From Micrasema longulum (Eukaryota; Arthropoda; Insecta; Trichoptera; Brachycentridae), in the NCBI GenBank assembly GCA_022494885.1, contig JAGVSM010001711.1, forward strand, positions 62,001 through 126,000: DNA of 64,000 nt, in the 5' to 3' direction. A program made the position numbers and the translations under genes. Below are positions 1 to 10,535 of this stretch, in pieces; within the stretch, counting starts at the first letter, position 1; the number at the start of each line of letters is the position of its first letter. Under the pieces are notes generated by a model. That model was not told the DNA's origin and searched no databases. It saw only the letters and a program-made list of their open reading frames with translations.

Positions 1-690
1 TTTTTGTGTATTTTGTACTTAAATTATTAATATTGTAATCCCACAGCAAGTACAAGAAGTTGCTTCTTTTTTGGTGTAGTATTCCGTTTCCTCTTTTTGT
101 TTTTTTTTGTACTTTTGCTTTATTATGTATTTCTTTTTGCTAACATGTTGTAACTTTATATTATATTAAATAAAAAAAATACAAAAAAGTTGTATCCGAA
201 AGAGTCCCTTCTAGATAGATCCTTGGACTTAACATGGATTTAGATTAGAAGAAATAAAGGTACGCCTAAGGTCATATTAAATTATTATTATATTACTTGG
301 TTCATTTTTATGATTGTTAATATATCATTACGATAGCTCTGTGACATTTACTGATTATGATAAATGCTTAGTAGGTATACGTGACGAATCAAATTAATAT
401 GATTCAAATTATTTCTTTATTTGTTAAATTATTATAATATCTCGAAGAAGTCACGATTCAAATTACTGCAATGTTGTAATAGTGATGGTATACGGTATTA
501 TGTTTAAAGATTTACTATACACTGAGGATACGTTACACACAGTACCGAGCAAAAAGATTATATTAAACGAAAAACAATTCCTTGTATAATCATTTCTGGC
601 TTTAAAAAAAGTATTGTGTACTATTTACTATCAATATTTAACTTTGTGACTTATTTTACTTAAGGAAAGCTTTAAAAATAATGTTCCTTT
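1..690. other. Unassigned AT-rich DNA
   Basis: I see no gene, recognisable repeat end or RNA here. The sequence is AT-rich with homopolymer runs and no long open frame on either strand. Confidence 0.5.
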
Positions 691-815
691 GATCAATAAT
701 CAAACAACCTTTCAATGTAGCCCATCATACGATGTTTCATTATCATTAGCTCTACTTTACCGAGTTCCTTCGGGATATGCTTGGCTACAACAGTTTGGAG
801 AATAGAAGGAATGGA

Positions 816-857
816 TGAGAGTAAATAGAGAGTAAAGTGAGAGTAAATAGAGAGAGT
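816..857. repeat. Short GAGTAAATAGA tandem tract
   Basis: The words GAGTAAATAGAGAG and GAGTAAAGTGAGAG alternate for about 40 bp. This is a small purine-rich minisatellite just upstream of the hammerhead-like motif at 928. It is too short to say whether it belongs to a larger element. Confidence 0.5.
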
Positions 858-927
858 CATATAATTTTGAATGCTCTATCCTTACCTATGTTTTGTATAA
901 ATTCATTAAATTTCTTAATAAAGATGT

Positions 928-968
928 CAGTCTCGAAGATGTCGCGAAAGCGATGAAACCGGTCACTG
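928..968 (+). ncRNA. Hammerhead-like ribozyme motif 3 (degenerate)
   Basis: Stem I is CAGT (928-931) with ACTG (965-968). Stem II is TCGC (942-945) with GCGA (950-953) around a GAAA tetraloop. GAAAC (955-959), a two-base loop and GTC (962-964) make the minimal AC/GT stem III and cleavage triplet. The first core strand reads CTCGAAGA, one base longer than the canonical CUGANGA, so activity is doubtful. The same layout recurs in the two palindromic elements at 18.99 kb and 59.84 kb. No palindrome or Penelope coding sequence surrounds this copy. Weakest of the three. Confidence 0.4.
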
Positions 969-1278
969 GATATTACAAATTTGTGGATTGAAGTAACACT
1001 CGTCTTTTATTTCTATAATAAATTACAATGAACTTCCATCAAGAATTTTCACTTACAACCTAAAATGTAATAAGTACGTCTTGAATTTTAGTTTGTTATG
1101 TATACGTTATTTCAAATAAATGAATTAAATTGAATTGAATTGTATTGGCCACCCTATACCTTTTAAACTCACGCCCCTCCCTTCATTCCCTCCCTCTTTT
1201 TTCAAGTATTTCTCCCATAACATAAAAAAATTCATGACTTTTCTTTGTCTACAAGATGTCTGTAAGATTGACAAAAGT

Positions 1279-1535
1279 TTAAAATATTTTAAGTTTGTTT
1301 AAATGTTTGTAGACAAACACTGGATTTCGCCCCCTGGGGAATTATTAAGATTGACATATTGGCTAGTTTAAGTTACCACTTTATACACTGTATGAAAATT
1401 CATAATTTTGCGTATGTTTGAACCTCTTTTTAAAATTCTTCCATTTTTTTGATTTTTGTGAAGCTGAGACCTTCATTGAAGTGGGTTAATTTTCATCCGA
1501 CTGAATTATATCACCTACATACTGGGCAACGCGTA
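1279..1535 (+). repeat. Family A repeat, divergent copy
   Basis: This copy follows the family A order: a TTTAAGTTTG start, TTTGTAGACAA, a CTGGATTTC block, GGCTAGTTTAAG, CACTTTATACACTGTAT, GTGAAGCTGAGACC, then ACTGGGCAACGCG. It has an internal deletion of the GGAATATGGAAGTCTAGG block present in most other copies. Confidence 0.7.
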
Positions 1536-1830
1536 CACCTAAGTCTGTTCATTTTTACAAGAATTTCAAAATAAACAAACCAGCCATGTGATATCCGACG
1601 TAGGCTTATTTCAAACATATCATCCTAATCTAAACGGCACGGTAAAATTAAAGTGCATATATATTTATTAGATTCGTTTGTACCTATTATAATTTGATAA
1701 TATTTTTAGTTTTTTTTTATAAAACTCCATAGTTAATGATTTTAATAAAAATATCAATAAAACCGCCTTGGTTAATATATTATTTGAATAAATATATACT
1801 CGTATATATTAGCGCTCTTATAATTTACAA

Positions 1831-1978
1831 AAATATTTCAATTTTGGTGACCATTTTTAATGAGTGGTAAATAACTCACTTGAAAAATGAAAATCAAGTT
1901 GGGGTACACTGGAATTCAAACCTCATACGTCTGATCCGTGAGTCCGCAACACTAGCCACGAGACCACAAGCCGATTAA
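1831..1978 (-). mobile_element. SINE3 (tRNA-derived), reverse copy
   Basis: Read on the minus strand, a tRNA-like head with a degraded box B is followed by a body ending GGTCACCAAAATTGAAAT. Five other copies are in the window (28.0, 34.8, 36.9, 39.7 and 60.0 kb). The flanking 'nnATATTT' end is shared. No coding capacity. Confidence 0.75.
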
Positions 1979-2461
1979 AATAATATAGTAAAATATAACA
2001 AAAGAGATTTTAATGTTAAGTTTTTCAAAATCATTATTTAAATTTAGCAACTACTCTCAGGTAAAAATCCTGCAAAAGGAAATTGGTGTACTGGTTATTG
2101 CGTTTGCCAGGCATTAAATAAATAAATAATTGTAAAACAATAAATATTGATCGACGGTATTGTATTTTATCAAGCCCTGTAGATTTTTGCCGTGGTCTGA
2201 AATGGGCCAATCATGCGATATTACGCAGTAGGCTCGTGGTTTGCACATGCACAGCGGTCCATTCTCCGTGAATGTACGGAAAAATTTAAAAATTAAAAAA
2301 AATGCTGAGTTGCATACATAAAACTCGTCAGCAGGTTCTTGTAAATTGCATCGATTTTTTACACTTAACCTACATTAACAATAATTTTACTTGAAAAACA
2401 TTACATATTACATTATTAAAAATTAAAAGCTATCGCTAATACAAAAAACTTTTTTCTATTA

Positions 2462-2690
2462 ACCATAATTTGAGCAAACCTCTCACTCCTGTATTCAACT
2501 CAGTATTTTTTATATTGGTTGTAACATGTTAAATATTTTAGGTATACTGTTTTGCAGTGTCTTTTTGCCATATTTATTGCAATATGTAGGAACAGCTAGC
2601 CTTTCCATACTAGTAAACCTGGTGTTGTAATCATGTACCAACTTGTGTTTATACTCGGAGTGCGACGCACGCTGACAAATTATTTTGTAC
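2462..2690 (-). pseudogene. LINE-A (CR1-like) reverse-transcriptase C-terminal fragment
   Basis: The minus strand translates as HDYNTRFTSMERLAVP, then CNKYGKKTLQNSIPKIFNML, then a stop. This is the region downstream of the RT domain in CR1/jockey-type LINEs, where NTRFTS, a CNKYG-like motif and 'P.IFN.LP' recur. The same motif string appears at 19.5 kb (plus) and 40.1 kb (minus), so it is a local family. Only about 75 codons remain, with no start and no upstream RT, as expected for 5'-truncated insertions. Confidence 0.75.
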
Positions 2691-2726
2691 TAAAGTAACA
2701 TTAAGATATTGTATTTAGATTATACC

Positions 2727-2882
2727 CTTCTCAAAACCGTTCTCCATTTCTGTTGTAATAACTTAATACATGTCAACATATAACAACCAACAAAGGTGGA
2801 AGCATTTAAATCCCGGCTCAAAATAAGGTTAAATCCAATACTTGTCTACAAAAATATGGACAAACTAAAAATATTGTTAGTT
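2727..2882 (-). repeat. Family A repeat fragment
   Basis: It carries CTTCTCAAAACCGTTCTCC, TGTTGTAATA and, 60 bp on, ATCCAATACTTGTCTACAA and GACAAACTAAAAATATTG, in the order of a minus-strand family A monomer but with central loss. Confidence 0.6.
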
Positions 2883-2904
2883 AATCCATATATTATTTAA
2901 CATA

Positions 2905-3315
2905 TTTAGGTTAAGCAGAAAATCTGCAATATTTTATTTTTAAAATTCTCGAACGGTAGATCAATATAACTCACTAATTTTTAGATTACAGAATACCGGG
3001 AATGAATATGCATCATATTTTCAAATATTTAGTTTATCTCTGTCTAACTTAAAAAATAAAGTGACCAACATGTTCTTATCAAAAAGAGCAAATCAATTTC
3101 AGAAGATCGGGTTAGAATAGTTATTATTTGATTGATTAAAGTATTTTGTTATTTTATAATTACTTAAAAATATGTATGTATTTTAAGTAATTTATAATGT
3201 GTATAGTACGAGTTTATTAATATATCATACTCGATTTTTTTTTCAAGCACTCTTTATACTACATATATGTAAATGGCAGAAATGCCGTATGTAAAAAAAT
3301 AAATAAATGCATGTT
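2905..3315 (+). mobile_element. LINE-B (CR1-like) 3' end with hairpin tail
   Basis: Codons 2951-3119 read RTVDQYNSLIFRLQNT, then NEYASYFQIFSLSLSNLKNK, and stop after KRANQFQKIGLE. A 3' UTR of about 190 bp follows and ends with the stem-loop GGCAGAAATGCC and a (AAATA)n-type tail. The same protein end and UTR occur at 29.7-31.0 kb; the UTR alone occurs at 32.25 kb and, reversed, at 39.4 kb. Hairpin plus short tandem tail is typical of CR1/L2-group LINEs. Coding potential is lost. Confidence 0.75.
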
Positions 3316-3720
3316 GGTATATTGCATTTTTTTTGCTAAAAAAATGTTTGTATTGAAATGAATCAATGCGGCTTTTTCGCAAGAACAACGACGCAGCGCC
3401 GACTATAATATGTTTTCTCATTTTTTAAATAATATTATCTGAATTTAATGAGTTTTTTTTAATATACCTCTCCTAAAATGATCGATTTTGCAACATTTCG
3501 CGATATTGCAACATTGCTATAAAAGATCCCAAAACGGTTTATGAACCACACCATTTTATGTATTCGGCAAATATAGAAGTAAATTAGACGGTGTTGGATA
3601 ATTGCCCACTTTAACAACAATAAAATGCTTACGCCGTAAAAACACATCCCATTTAACATAAAACATTGCGTCAATCGACGGATAATCATTCTTAACGATT
3701 ACCCACGTTTCACTAAGATG

Positions 3721-3862
3721 TAATGACTAAGATACTTGACCCACACACGGAAGGTTCCGGGTTCGATTCCCGGTGAGAACACGAAAATTAAATATGATTT
3801 TTCTCAAGCCTGGGGGTTCTGGACTATAATTCACCACTGTAATTAGGCCTCCTGACCTATAA
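3721..3862 (+). mobile_element. SINE1 (tRNA-Val-like head), 5'-truncated
   Basis: Box B GGGTTCGATTCC is intact at 3759-3770, followed by GGTGAGAACACGAAAATTAAA, TTTTTCTCAAGCCTGG and CACCACTGTAATTAGGCCTC. The box A half is decayed. Full copies are at 4.13 and 10.32 kb. Confidence 0.85.
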
Positions 3863-3878
3863 TGATGCATGAAAACAC

Positions 3879-4005
3879 CCGCCTCGTAGTGTATTTAGAG
3901 TGTTTGCTTACCACGCCTGAGATCTCAGGTTCGATTCCCGGCAGGGTCGACATATAATTTATATTTAAAAGTACAGAATAAAAACCTCCTTAGTATTTTA
4001 TAGTC
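3879..4005 (+). mobile_element. SINE2 (tRNA-derived), divergent and truncated
   Basis: It has a tRNA-like head ending CAGGTTCGATTCCCGGC, then GACATATAATTTATATTTAAAA and TTTTATAGTC, matching the front half of SINE2. The 3' half with the GCACC/GGTGC hairpin is missing. It abuts the upstream SINE1. Confidence 0.65.
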
Positions 4006-4130
4006 AATTTTAAATGTTAATTAATATGTATTTATGGATGTGTGTAAAAAATACCTGTTTTAAAAAAAAGGCTCCCACTTTAGTCTCTAGACTTAATGGG
4101 TGATAAAAATTATAATTATCAATTATTATT

Positions 4131-4326
4131 GGCGGCCTCCGTGGTGTAGTGGTCAAGACGCTTGACTCACACACGAAAGGTTACAGGTTCGATTCCCGTT
4201 AAGAACACAAAAATTAAAATGTGATTTTTCTCAAGCCTGGGTCTTCTGTGATGTAATTCACCACTGTAATTAAGCCTCCCGGCCTGTTGTGGAGCAAAAA
4301 TAAAAATAATAAAAATTTTAAAAAAT
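4131..4326 (+). mobile_element. SINE1, near full length
   Basis: It starts GGCGGCCTCCGTGGTGTAGT, with box A TGGTGTAGTGGTC and box B GGTTCGATTCC. Aligned by eye the head looks like tRNA-Val with a CAC-like anticodon loop. The body contains TTTTTCTCAAGCCTGGG and ends GCCTCCCGGCCTGTTGTGG with an AT-rich tail. It would be transcribed by RNA polymerase III and mobilised by a partner LINE (general SINE knowledge). Confidence 0.9.
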
Positions 4327-4484
4327 AACATGTTACTAAACGCTGTTTTGCAGCAATGAAAATAAAATTGTTACCAAAATTTTTTTTATTTATTTTTAAA
4401 ATTTCACTACGTTCAATTGTCCCAGGTCAGCTCCGTGAACACCCTCGACCGCGCAGAACAGAACGTTGCGCGTTGGAACAATAC

Positions 4485-4765
4485 GAAAATTCGTCCGCAG
4501 TTCACACGTGAGCGCTGCGAAAATGAGTTCACGAAAAAAATATTTATTTATTCCAAGAAGTATTAGAATTGTTAAAGAACGAACCAAGGAATAAAATCGA
4601 TTTTTTTCTGCCTCCATTTTTGGCAGCGAAAATACGTGGGAGCGACGCGCACGCGTCATGCATATCGCTATTGTCATAAGTAATACAAATTGCTGTTTAC
4701 ACGTGGACAATGGTCGAGTCCTGAAACCAAGCAATATAGTATTGTCCACTTGTAAACGGCCTTCA
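4485..4765. repeat. Hairpin-containing MITE-like repeat
   Basis: TTTACACGTGGACAAT (4694-4709) is repeated inverted as ATTGTCCACTTGTAAAC (4741-4757) around a 30-bp spacer. The part at 4490-4550 (AATACGAAAATTCG, TGAGCGCTGCGAAAATGAG) recurs reversed at 55.06-55.18 kb. The CCGTTTACAAGTGGACAAT end resembles hAT-type MITE termini, but no target duplication could be fixed. A 117-codon minus-strand open frame here looks accidental. Confidence 0.5.
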
Positions 4766-5184
4766 AACCTACAAAAGTTTTCGCGTTCATATTTAAGCAG
4801 GAAACAACCATAATTTTTTTAACTAAATTATTACCGCCCCTTATTGCGAATGAATTAACATTGTATTGTACTGTGAGTATAATACAGGTATACCAGCATA
4901 CTATGCAATATGTATATTTTTATGCGTGGGATATTTGTGATTGTAATATAGATATGTAAATTTTAATAATCACACGAAGGGCTCACTCTAAAATGAAATT
5001 CAGCTCGTGAATAAAGACATAAAATAAATTGCTGATAAACGAACTATTGAATATTTCGCCAACGGCTACAGACTTCGGAGACAGAGGCGAACTTATATTA
5101 GCATAAAAAAACATTTTGGAAAAAGACATAATAAATATGCTGAAAACATGCCGAAGGTAGCTAATGTGACGGGGAGTATACAAC

Positions 5185-5338
5185 TAATGACAATTATTAT
5201 TGTCACTGAATTTACACAACGAATGACAATCATTGTCATTGAATATATACAACGAATGACAACTACTGTCATTGAATTTATACAACGAATGACAACTACT
5301 GTCATTGAATTTATAAACGAATGAGTGTCATTCGTTGT
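5185..5338. repeat. 33-bp minisatellite with inverted end
   Basis: Four tandem units of GAATGACAACTACTGTCATT plus GAATTTATACAAC start at about 5185 (36 bp), 5221, 5254 and 5287 (33 bp each). Each unit holds an internal inverted repeat (AATGACA/TGTCATT). The array is closed by TGTCATTCGTTGTATA (5327-5342), the reverse complement of the unit junction. Because 33 is a multiple of 3, a repetitive open frame results; it is not evidence of a gene. Confidence 0.85.
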
Positions 5339-5367
5339 ATAGATATACTTCTTCTGTTATTTTTACG

Positions 5368-6152
5368 CATAGAATTAAGAATAGTCTAGAAGGAGCGTAT
5401 AATTATATTTGAATACATCGGACTGTGTCCAATAATTCCCCCACTATCCCCTTCTTTCACCGCGCGCATTCGTAAGGTCGCAGCGTAATGTTGCTTGATT
5501 AGAAAAAAAAATCATAGCACAAATGTAAGGTAAAAAAAGCAATCTGTTAATATCTCTAAAATTGTATTGTGCACGTGGAAATATTGATTGACACAACAGA
5601 GTAGATAAGTAAAGGGTCATTTAATAAGAGTAATTTAATTGATGAACTTTAAACTTAAAATATAAAACAAATTTTATTTGACATTAAACGGATATTTTTA
5701 TATCATGTTAAATAATATTTAATGTTTTGAAGATAATGTCGGTCAAATGTCCACCACAGAGCTGTTTAATCCGAGATCCAATTTTCATTAATTCTCTCAT
5801 TAGATGAGCAAAGTAGGGTAAAAAAAATACTACCCTGGCAACACTAACGAAATTTCCATTTTGTCTCTTCGACAATCTGACAGATGGAAAAATAATTAAA
5901 TTTTTAAGTAATGCATTTGTTACATACACATTCATTTGCTTATTACGCATGAAATGTGATTGCATCTTGTTTCTTTAAGATCCTAGCAGTATTTCTACAC
6001 TTTAAAAGAATACAACACGGCATAGTTGAATTCAAATGCGACGTCTACAAAGAAACTAATGGGGCAAAACGTAAACCTACTCATTTATGAGTAGTTTAGT
6101 CGCCTTCTGCTTGATGTGCGTATGCGGTTTCTGGACTATTCTTAATTCTATG
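5368..6152. repeat. Candidate 785-bp element bounded by 19-bp inverted repeats
   Basis: CATAGAATTAAGAATAGTC (5368-5386) matches perfectly, inverted, at 6134-6152. No transposase-like frame lies between, and no flanking duplication is visible, so it may be a non-autonomous element or a chance arrangement. Confidence 0.35.
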
Positions 6153-7384
6153 TTTCTAAGTATTACCATTTATGAGTTTGATTTTATACAAAAGAAAGCA
6201 GATAAAAATTTGTCTTAAAAAAATTACGGTTGATCTACAGATATCATCAAGAAGGACGTGTCTATATTTTACATTGCTACTTCTTGTCATTTGTTGGTTG
6301 GAAATAAAATTGCTTTATAAACAATGTTCTGAATTCCAATACAAAATGACAACAATCACTCACTTAATACTAGGGTTCTCTCTCGCAGTCAGGCTCGCTA
6401 GGATGGTGGGTTGAACATGGCACCTGACCTCGAATAGTCGCGCACGACGGCACGATGAGTTCGTATAACTAAAACTAATAAACAATTATTGCGCGATACA
6501 AGGATCCAAATTTTACACGGCAAATTGAAGATCACATCTGCTTGCGGAGACAATTAGTAGCTGATTGACTTAGAGAAGGGTATTGTCACCCACGGTGAGG
6601 TTGCTACATTTTGATCAGAGTTTAGGAGGCAAATTTGAATTTTTACATATCAACCTCCATTGTGTGACGATTATATTTCATCCTGCCCCATTTAAGCAGC
6701 GCGTAATTAAGCACGAGTCCAAAAACCATTTTTTTGTACCTTAAAATTCAAGCACGGCAATACCACGTCAGACCGTGCATTTAATAAAAGTAAAGTCCGC
6801 CCATCACAAGTGAAATTCGTGAATAAACGTGTAACGTAACAAAATCTAAGATGTAGTTTTTTTTAATATCGTGGGAGCATCGCCTTGTGGCATGTAAGTA
6901 CTATGTAATTGTATTGTCGTTTCGATTTATCAGAACACGGAATCTAATGATGTATTTTTGACCATGATTGTAGGCTTCCTAAAAACCCCATTTTATTTTT
7001 ATATTTAAAATATTACCATCTTTATGATGGATTATCATTACATCTGTCTAAATCTTGACAATTTACGTCAAGTTTTATACATAAAATCTGTATTGTTTAA
7101 CCTGATGCCGTATAGACGACAATAAAGTCGGCCGGAGTTTTATTTTGAGGAATGACGCGGACAGCTGTGGCTTACGCTAAGATGTTGGCCATATGTACCT
7201 TTAAAAACTGTAACCTTTCACAAAATACTCCGGCTATTTAAAACATAAAAAAAACTTTCTTCATTCAGACATTCTTTTATTTTATCGAAATTTGACATTT
7301 TTCACACTCCTCACAAAGGGACGCTACAATCGTTATGTATGGCGCAACCACTTACCGCATCGTCAAAAGGATTAAACATAATTA
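6153..7384. other. Unassigned DNA
   Basis: I see no supported gene or repeat boundary. Some patches are less AT-rich (6400-6480, 7130-7200) but have no convincing coding frame. Confidence 0.4.
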
Positions 7385-7515
7385 GTGGCCTCGGTGGTGT
7401 AATGATAAGTCGCTTGACTCATGCGGAAGGTTCCGAGCTTGATTTCCGGTGAGAACCTAATTAAAAGTAATTTTTCTCAAACCTGGGTGTTCTGTGCTGT
7501 ATTTCATTACTGTAA
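7385..7515 (+). mobile_element. SINE1, 3'-truncated
   Basis: The head GTGGCCTCGGTGGTGTAATG and the body to CATTACTGTAA are recognisable; box B is damaged (GCTTGATTTCC). The usual GCCTCCTGGCC 3' hairpin is absent and the sequence passes straight into the 45-bp module at 7516. Confidence 0.8.
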
Positions 7516-7560
7516 GCCGCGATTACAAACGCTATCTTCATCAGTACATATTTAGACGGT
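7516..7560 (-). repeat. Dispersed 45-bp module (copy 1)
   Basis: Read on the minus strand, it is ACCGTCTAAATATGTACTGA then TGAAGATAGCGTTTGTAATC then GCGGC. It matches 55977-56021 at 39 of 45 positions, and part of it is also at 11513-11541. Each copy holds an ATG followed by codons for KIAF, hydrophobic residues next. Nature unknown. Confidence 0.55.
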
Positions 7561-8329
7561 ATAAAGTAAGATAATTCTTAACATTTGAAAGGAGTTTTTG
7601 TGACATACAGACGCGTGTATTTTGTGTTTGATAAAGAATGTGGTAATGTTAATAATTTATTTAGCATCTCAGCCGCCCCTGGCAAATGACACAACTATAT
7701 TATTCCTAGATAATCTATTCACAAGCTCCAAAATAAAGCGCATAATAACAGGGCGGCAGTAAGTCATATCACCTGAACGTGCCACAGCTGAATAAAAGAA
7801 TGAACAAATATCGGTTCTGCTCCTCCCATCTTCCTCCACATATCCATTCCTGCAGTTTCTCTTATTAGATCCAGTATCTCGATAAGGACAGTTGCCTTTT
7901 AACACCCAATTTCCAAGTTTCACTAAACCTATATTTACAGAATTAATGAATCAATAATGTACGAGAAGAGTGGGTGTCAACTGAGTGGATTTGCACTAAG
8001 CCTTACCTCGATATGGAATAGATAAGATTTAAATCAAAGATTTCGATTTTTATGACGTTGACCCTGTTAATATGTTATTCAAAATTTTGTCTATGGTTGG
8101 CACACGGTTTGAACGTAAAAAGTACATAATTTTATTGTGGAATCAGAATAACGGGATTTAAAAAATGATTCCATTATTCGTTATTTCAACATTTTACAGG
8201 CGTGAATTGAGAGCTACAATTTTTAACTTGTATATAAAATTTTATGTAAATGTCTTAAAACTAATATAATTGAGTTGTAAATACGTTGTCGATAGTGTAA
8301 TATTGAATACTAACTTGTAAATATAAATT
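7561..8329. other. Unassigned DNA
   Basis: No gene or repeat that I can name. An 84-codon minus frame at 7669-7923 has no recognisable motif. Confidence 0.4.
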
Positions 8330-8706
8330 TCCAACAATATTTTGAGTTTATCCAAATTTTTGTAGACAACGACTGGATTCAACTCCCTAGGGAGCTGTTA
8401 ATATTAACATATTACAACAGATATCAAGAACATTTTAGAGAAGGTAATAGAGAAGTATAGGCATCTACAGGGCTTATGACCTGTCATTGGCTGGTTTAAG
8501 TGGCCACTTTACACACTGTGTAACATTCACCATTCTGCCCATATTTGAACATCTATATCCCTTTAATTCTTTCATCTGTTGATGTTTAGCCCTGTAGATG
8601 CTTAGACTTCTATATTTCCTTCTCTAAAATGTTCTTCATCTCTGTTGTAATATGTTGATATTAACAGCTCCCCAGGGAGTTGAATCCAGTCCTTGTCCTC
8701 CAAAAT
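8330..8706. repeat. Family A repeat, head-to-head inverted pair
   Basis: Bases 8330-8586 are a plus copy, from ACAATATTTTGAGTTT through GGCTGGTTTAAGTGGCCAC to TTTCATCTGTTGATGTT. From 8587 the family continues inverted (TAGCCCTGTAGATGC to GAATCCAGTCCTTGTC). The switch has no spacer. Similar abrupt inversions occur in other copies. Confidence 0.85.
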
Positions 8707-9956
8707 TAAAATAATAATTACACACTGATAAATGTTTAATTTATTTTTGTCTTGTTTTAAATTCTGTTCCCCTCCAAAAAATTACAAGATACAAGCACAG
8801 ATGGAGAGGGACTTTATTTTTGTTTATGTACATATATATTTTTTTTGTGCAAAGGTTATGAATGTTTTTTGTTCCTGAAATACGCAATTTTGCTGGATTT
8901 TTTTATTTTATAGTTTTTTGTGTGCAATATCTATGGGATTTATCCATATACTAAAATAATTCATTCATCTTTATCTCTGCTGCATCAACTGCATCAAGTT
9001 ATCTCTGCTGACAAGAAAGTATTTGAATTAAAAATTATATCCTTCGGTAAATATAATAATATATTTGTAAAATTTTATCACACTTTGCTGCTTCTCTGAA
9101 CCAAAGGATTAATCACCGTGTGTTCATTTGATTTACGATTAAGATAAAACTGAAATCATCCAACGCAATGGCTTGTACTATACCATTAACATTACTTTAG
9201 ATAAAAGATACGCATATAACTGGAATAATAAATTTATTTAGAACTTTATAATTATTACTCGTATTAACATCTTAATCAACACCTTAGATAAATGAGATAT
9301 TTTAAACTATTAACACTATGCAGTACGTCCGGGTTTTTAGCCAAAAAGTCGATAACAAGCCGCGAGACGCAAGAGTGCGCTCCGTCATTTTCACACTGGA
9401 ATAATCTTGAAAATTCGCCATCACACCAAAATGCGTCTCACTAGTTTGTCTGTCTAAAACCAACTACGAGTCCAAAATGGCCGAAAATTGACAGATTAAT
9501 TATTAACATGTGTATCAATCTAGGACTAAAAAAAACTCTTACAATTACCTATTTAAATTTGAAATTAAATTATTTTGAGTATTTCTCAGAACAACGTAAA
9601 GATCTCTAATTCCAATAGCACTTTTTGATAACCGACGGAAGTTTTGGATTTAGGGGTATGTTTTTATAACCTTGTGTAACATACATAATACTGTCGCAGT
9701 CGTTGTTATGTATATGTGCCATCAAAATAATTCAATCAGCCACTCAATTAGACGACTAGACTGTCCATCAAATGACGAGATTCAATAGAATGGCTAACGG
9801 ACGCTTAGCCAAAATGCTGAAAGCAACCTTTTACGAAAAGGCTAAACGTTGCAAAACCTCTTTCATTTTACAACAATAATAACAGTTTCATTTTTTTAAA
9901 TTATTTTACTATTTAAAATTAGGCTAGGTCAGGATAGGAGATTAAGGTTACTAATT
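8707..9956. other. Unassigned DNA
   Basis: No supported gene. At 9795-9850, GGCTAACGGACGCTTAGCC and an AAGGCTAAACGTTG block loosely resemble 10.29-10.6 kb in inverted form, but I could not define a transposon. Confidence 0.4.
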
Positions 9957-10214
9957 TGTCAGCCTCTTGGTACAGTGGTCAGCGTGTTTGCTTACTATTC
10001 AAGCGGTTTCGGTTTCGATTCCCGACATGATTGACATGAAATATTTATTTTTAAAAGTTTTTACACTATATTATTTCATAGTCCCTGAACTGGCACCTGA
10101 AGCGTAAGACTGATCAGCTTAACGCCATGTTTTACAAATTAATAAGATACGCTGCGATTGGTGCAGTTCCCTTTGCACCATTAGGTGCGAAAAGGGAATA
10201 ATGATGATGATGAA
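9957..10214 (+). mobile_element. SINE2 (tRNA-derived), near full length
   Basis: The tRNA-like head has box A TGGTACAGTGGTCAGCG and box B GGTTTCGATTCCC, then TGACATGAAATATTTATTT, CATAGTCCCTGAACTGGCAC and GAAGCGTAAGACTGATCA. The end is the hairpin GCACCATTAGGTGC followed by GAAAAGGGAATAATGATGAT. Ten or so further copies or fragments are in the window. Confidence 0.9.
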
Positions 10215-10322
10215 GTATAAAAATAATAATATTTTTATTTTTTTACATAATTTAATCCAACCTATCCCAACCTAAACCGGCAGCTTTTGTTTTAGCCAAA
10301 GGGTTAGCCTTTCACTAGAAAA

Positions 10323-10535
10323 GCGGCCTCCGTAGTGTAGTGGTCAAGACGCTTGACTCACGCACGGAAGGTTCCGGGTTCGATTCCCGGTGAGAACACA
10401 AAAATTAAATGGGATTTTTCTCAAGCCTGGGTGTTCTGTGATGTAATTCACCACTGTAATTGGGCCTCCTGACCTGTTGTGGTGCAAAATAAAAAAATAA
10501 AAAAATAAATAAATAAATAAAAATAAATAATTTAA
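10323..10535 (+). mobile_element. SINE1, full length with long A/T tail
   Basis: It starts GCGGCCTCCGTAGTGTAGTG, has a perfect box B GGTTCGATTCC and the standard body, and ends TGGGCCTCCTGACCTGTTG with a (AAATA)n tail. This is the cleanest SINE1 copy and suitable as a reference for the family. Confidence 0.9.

Noticed and set aside
3741..3770. Possible functional tRNA genes (box A and box B matches at many sites)
   Set aside because: Every tRNA-like head continues into a SINE body shared with other loci; none can complete a proper acceptor stem.
4396..4749. 117-codon open frame on the minus strand
   Set aside because: It lies within a repeat also found at 55 kb and over a hairpin; the translation shows no domain.
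5093..5305. Repetitive 'MTVVVIRCI' protein
   Set aside because: It is a by-product of a 33-bp minisatellite whose unit length is a multiple of three.
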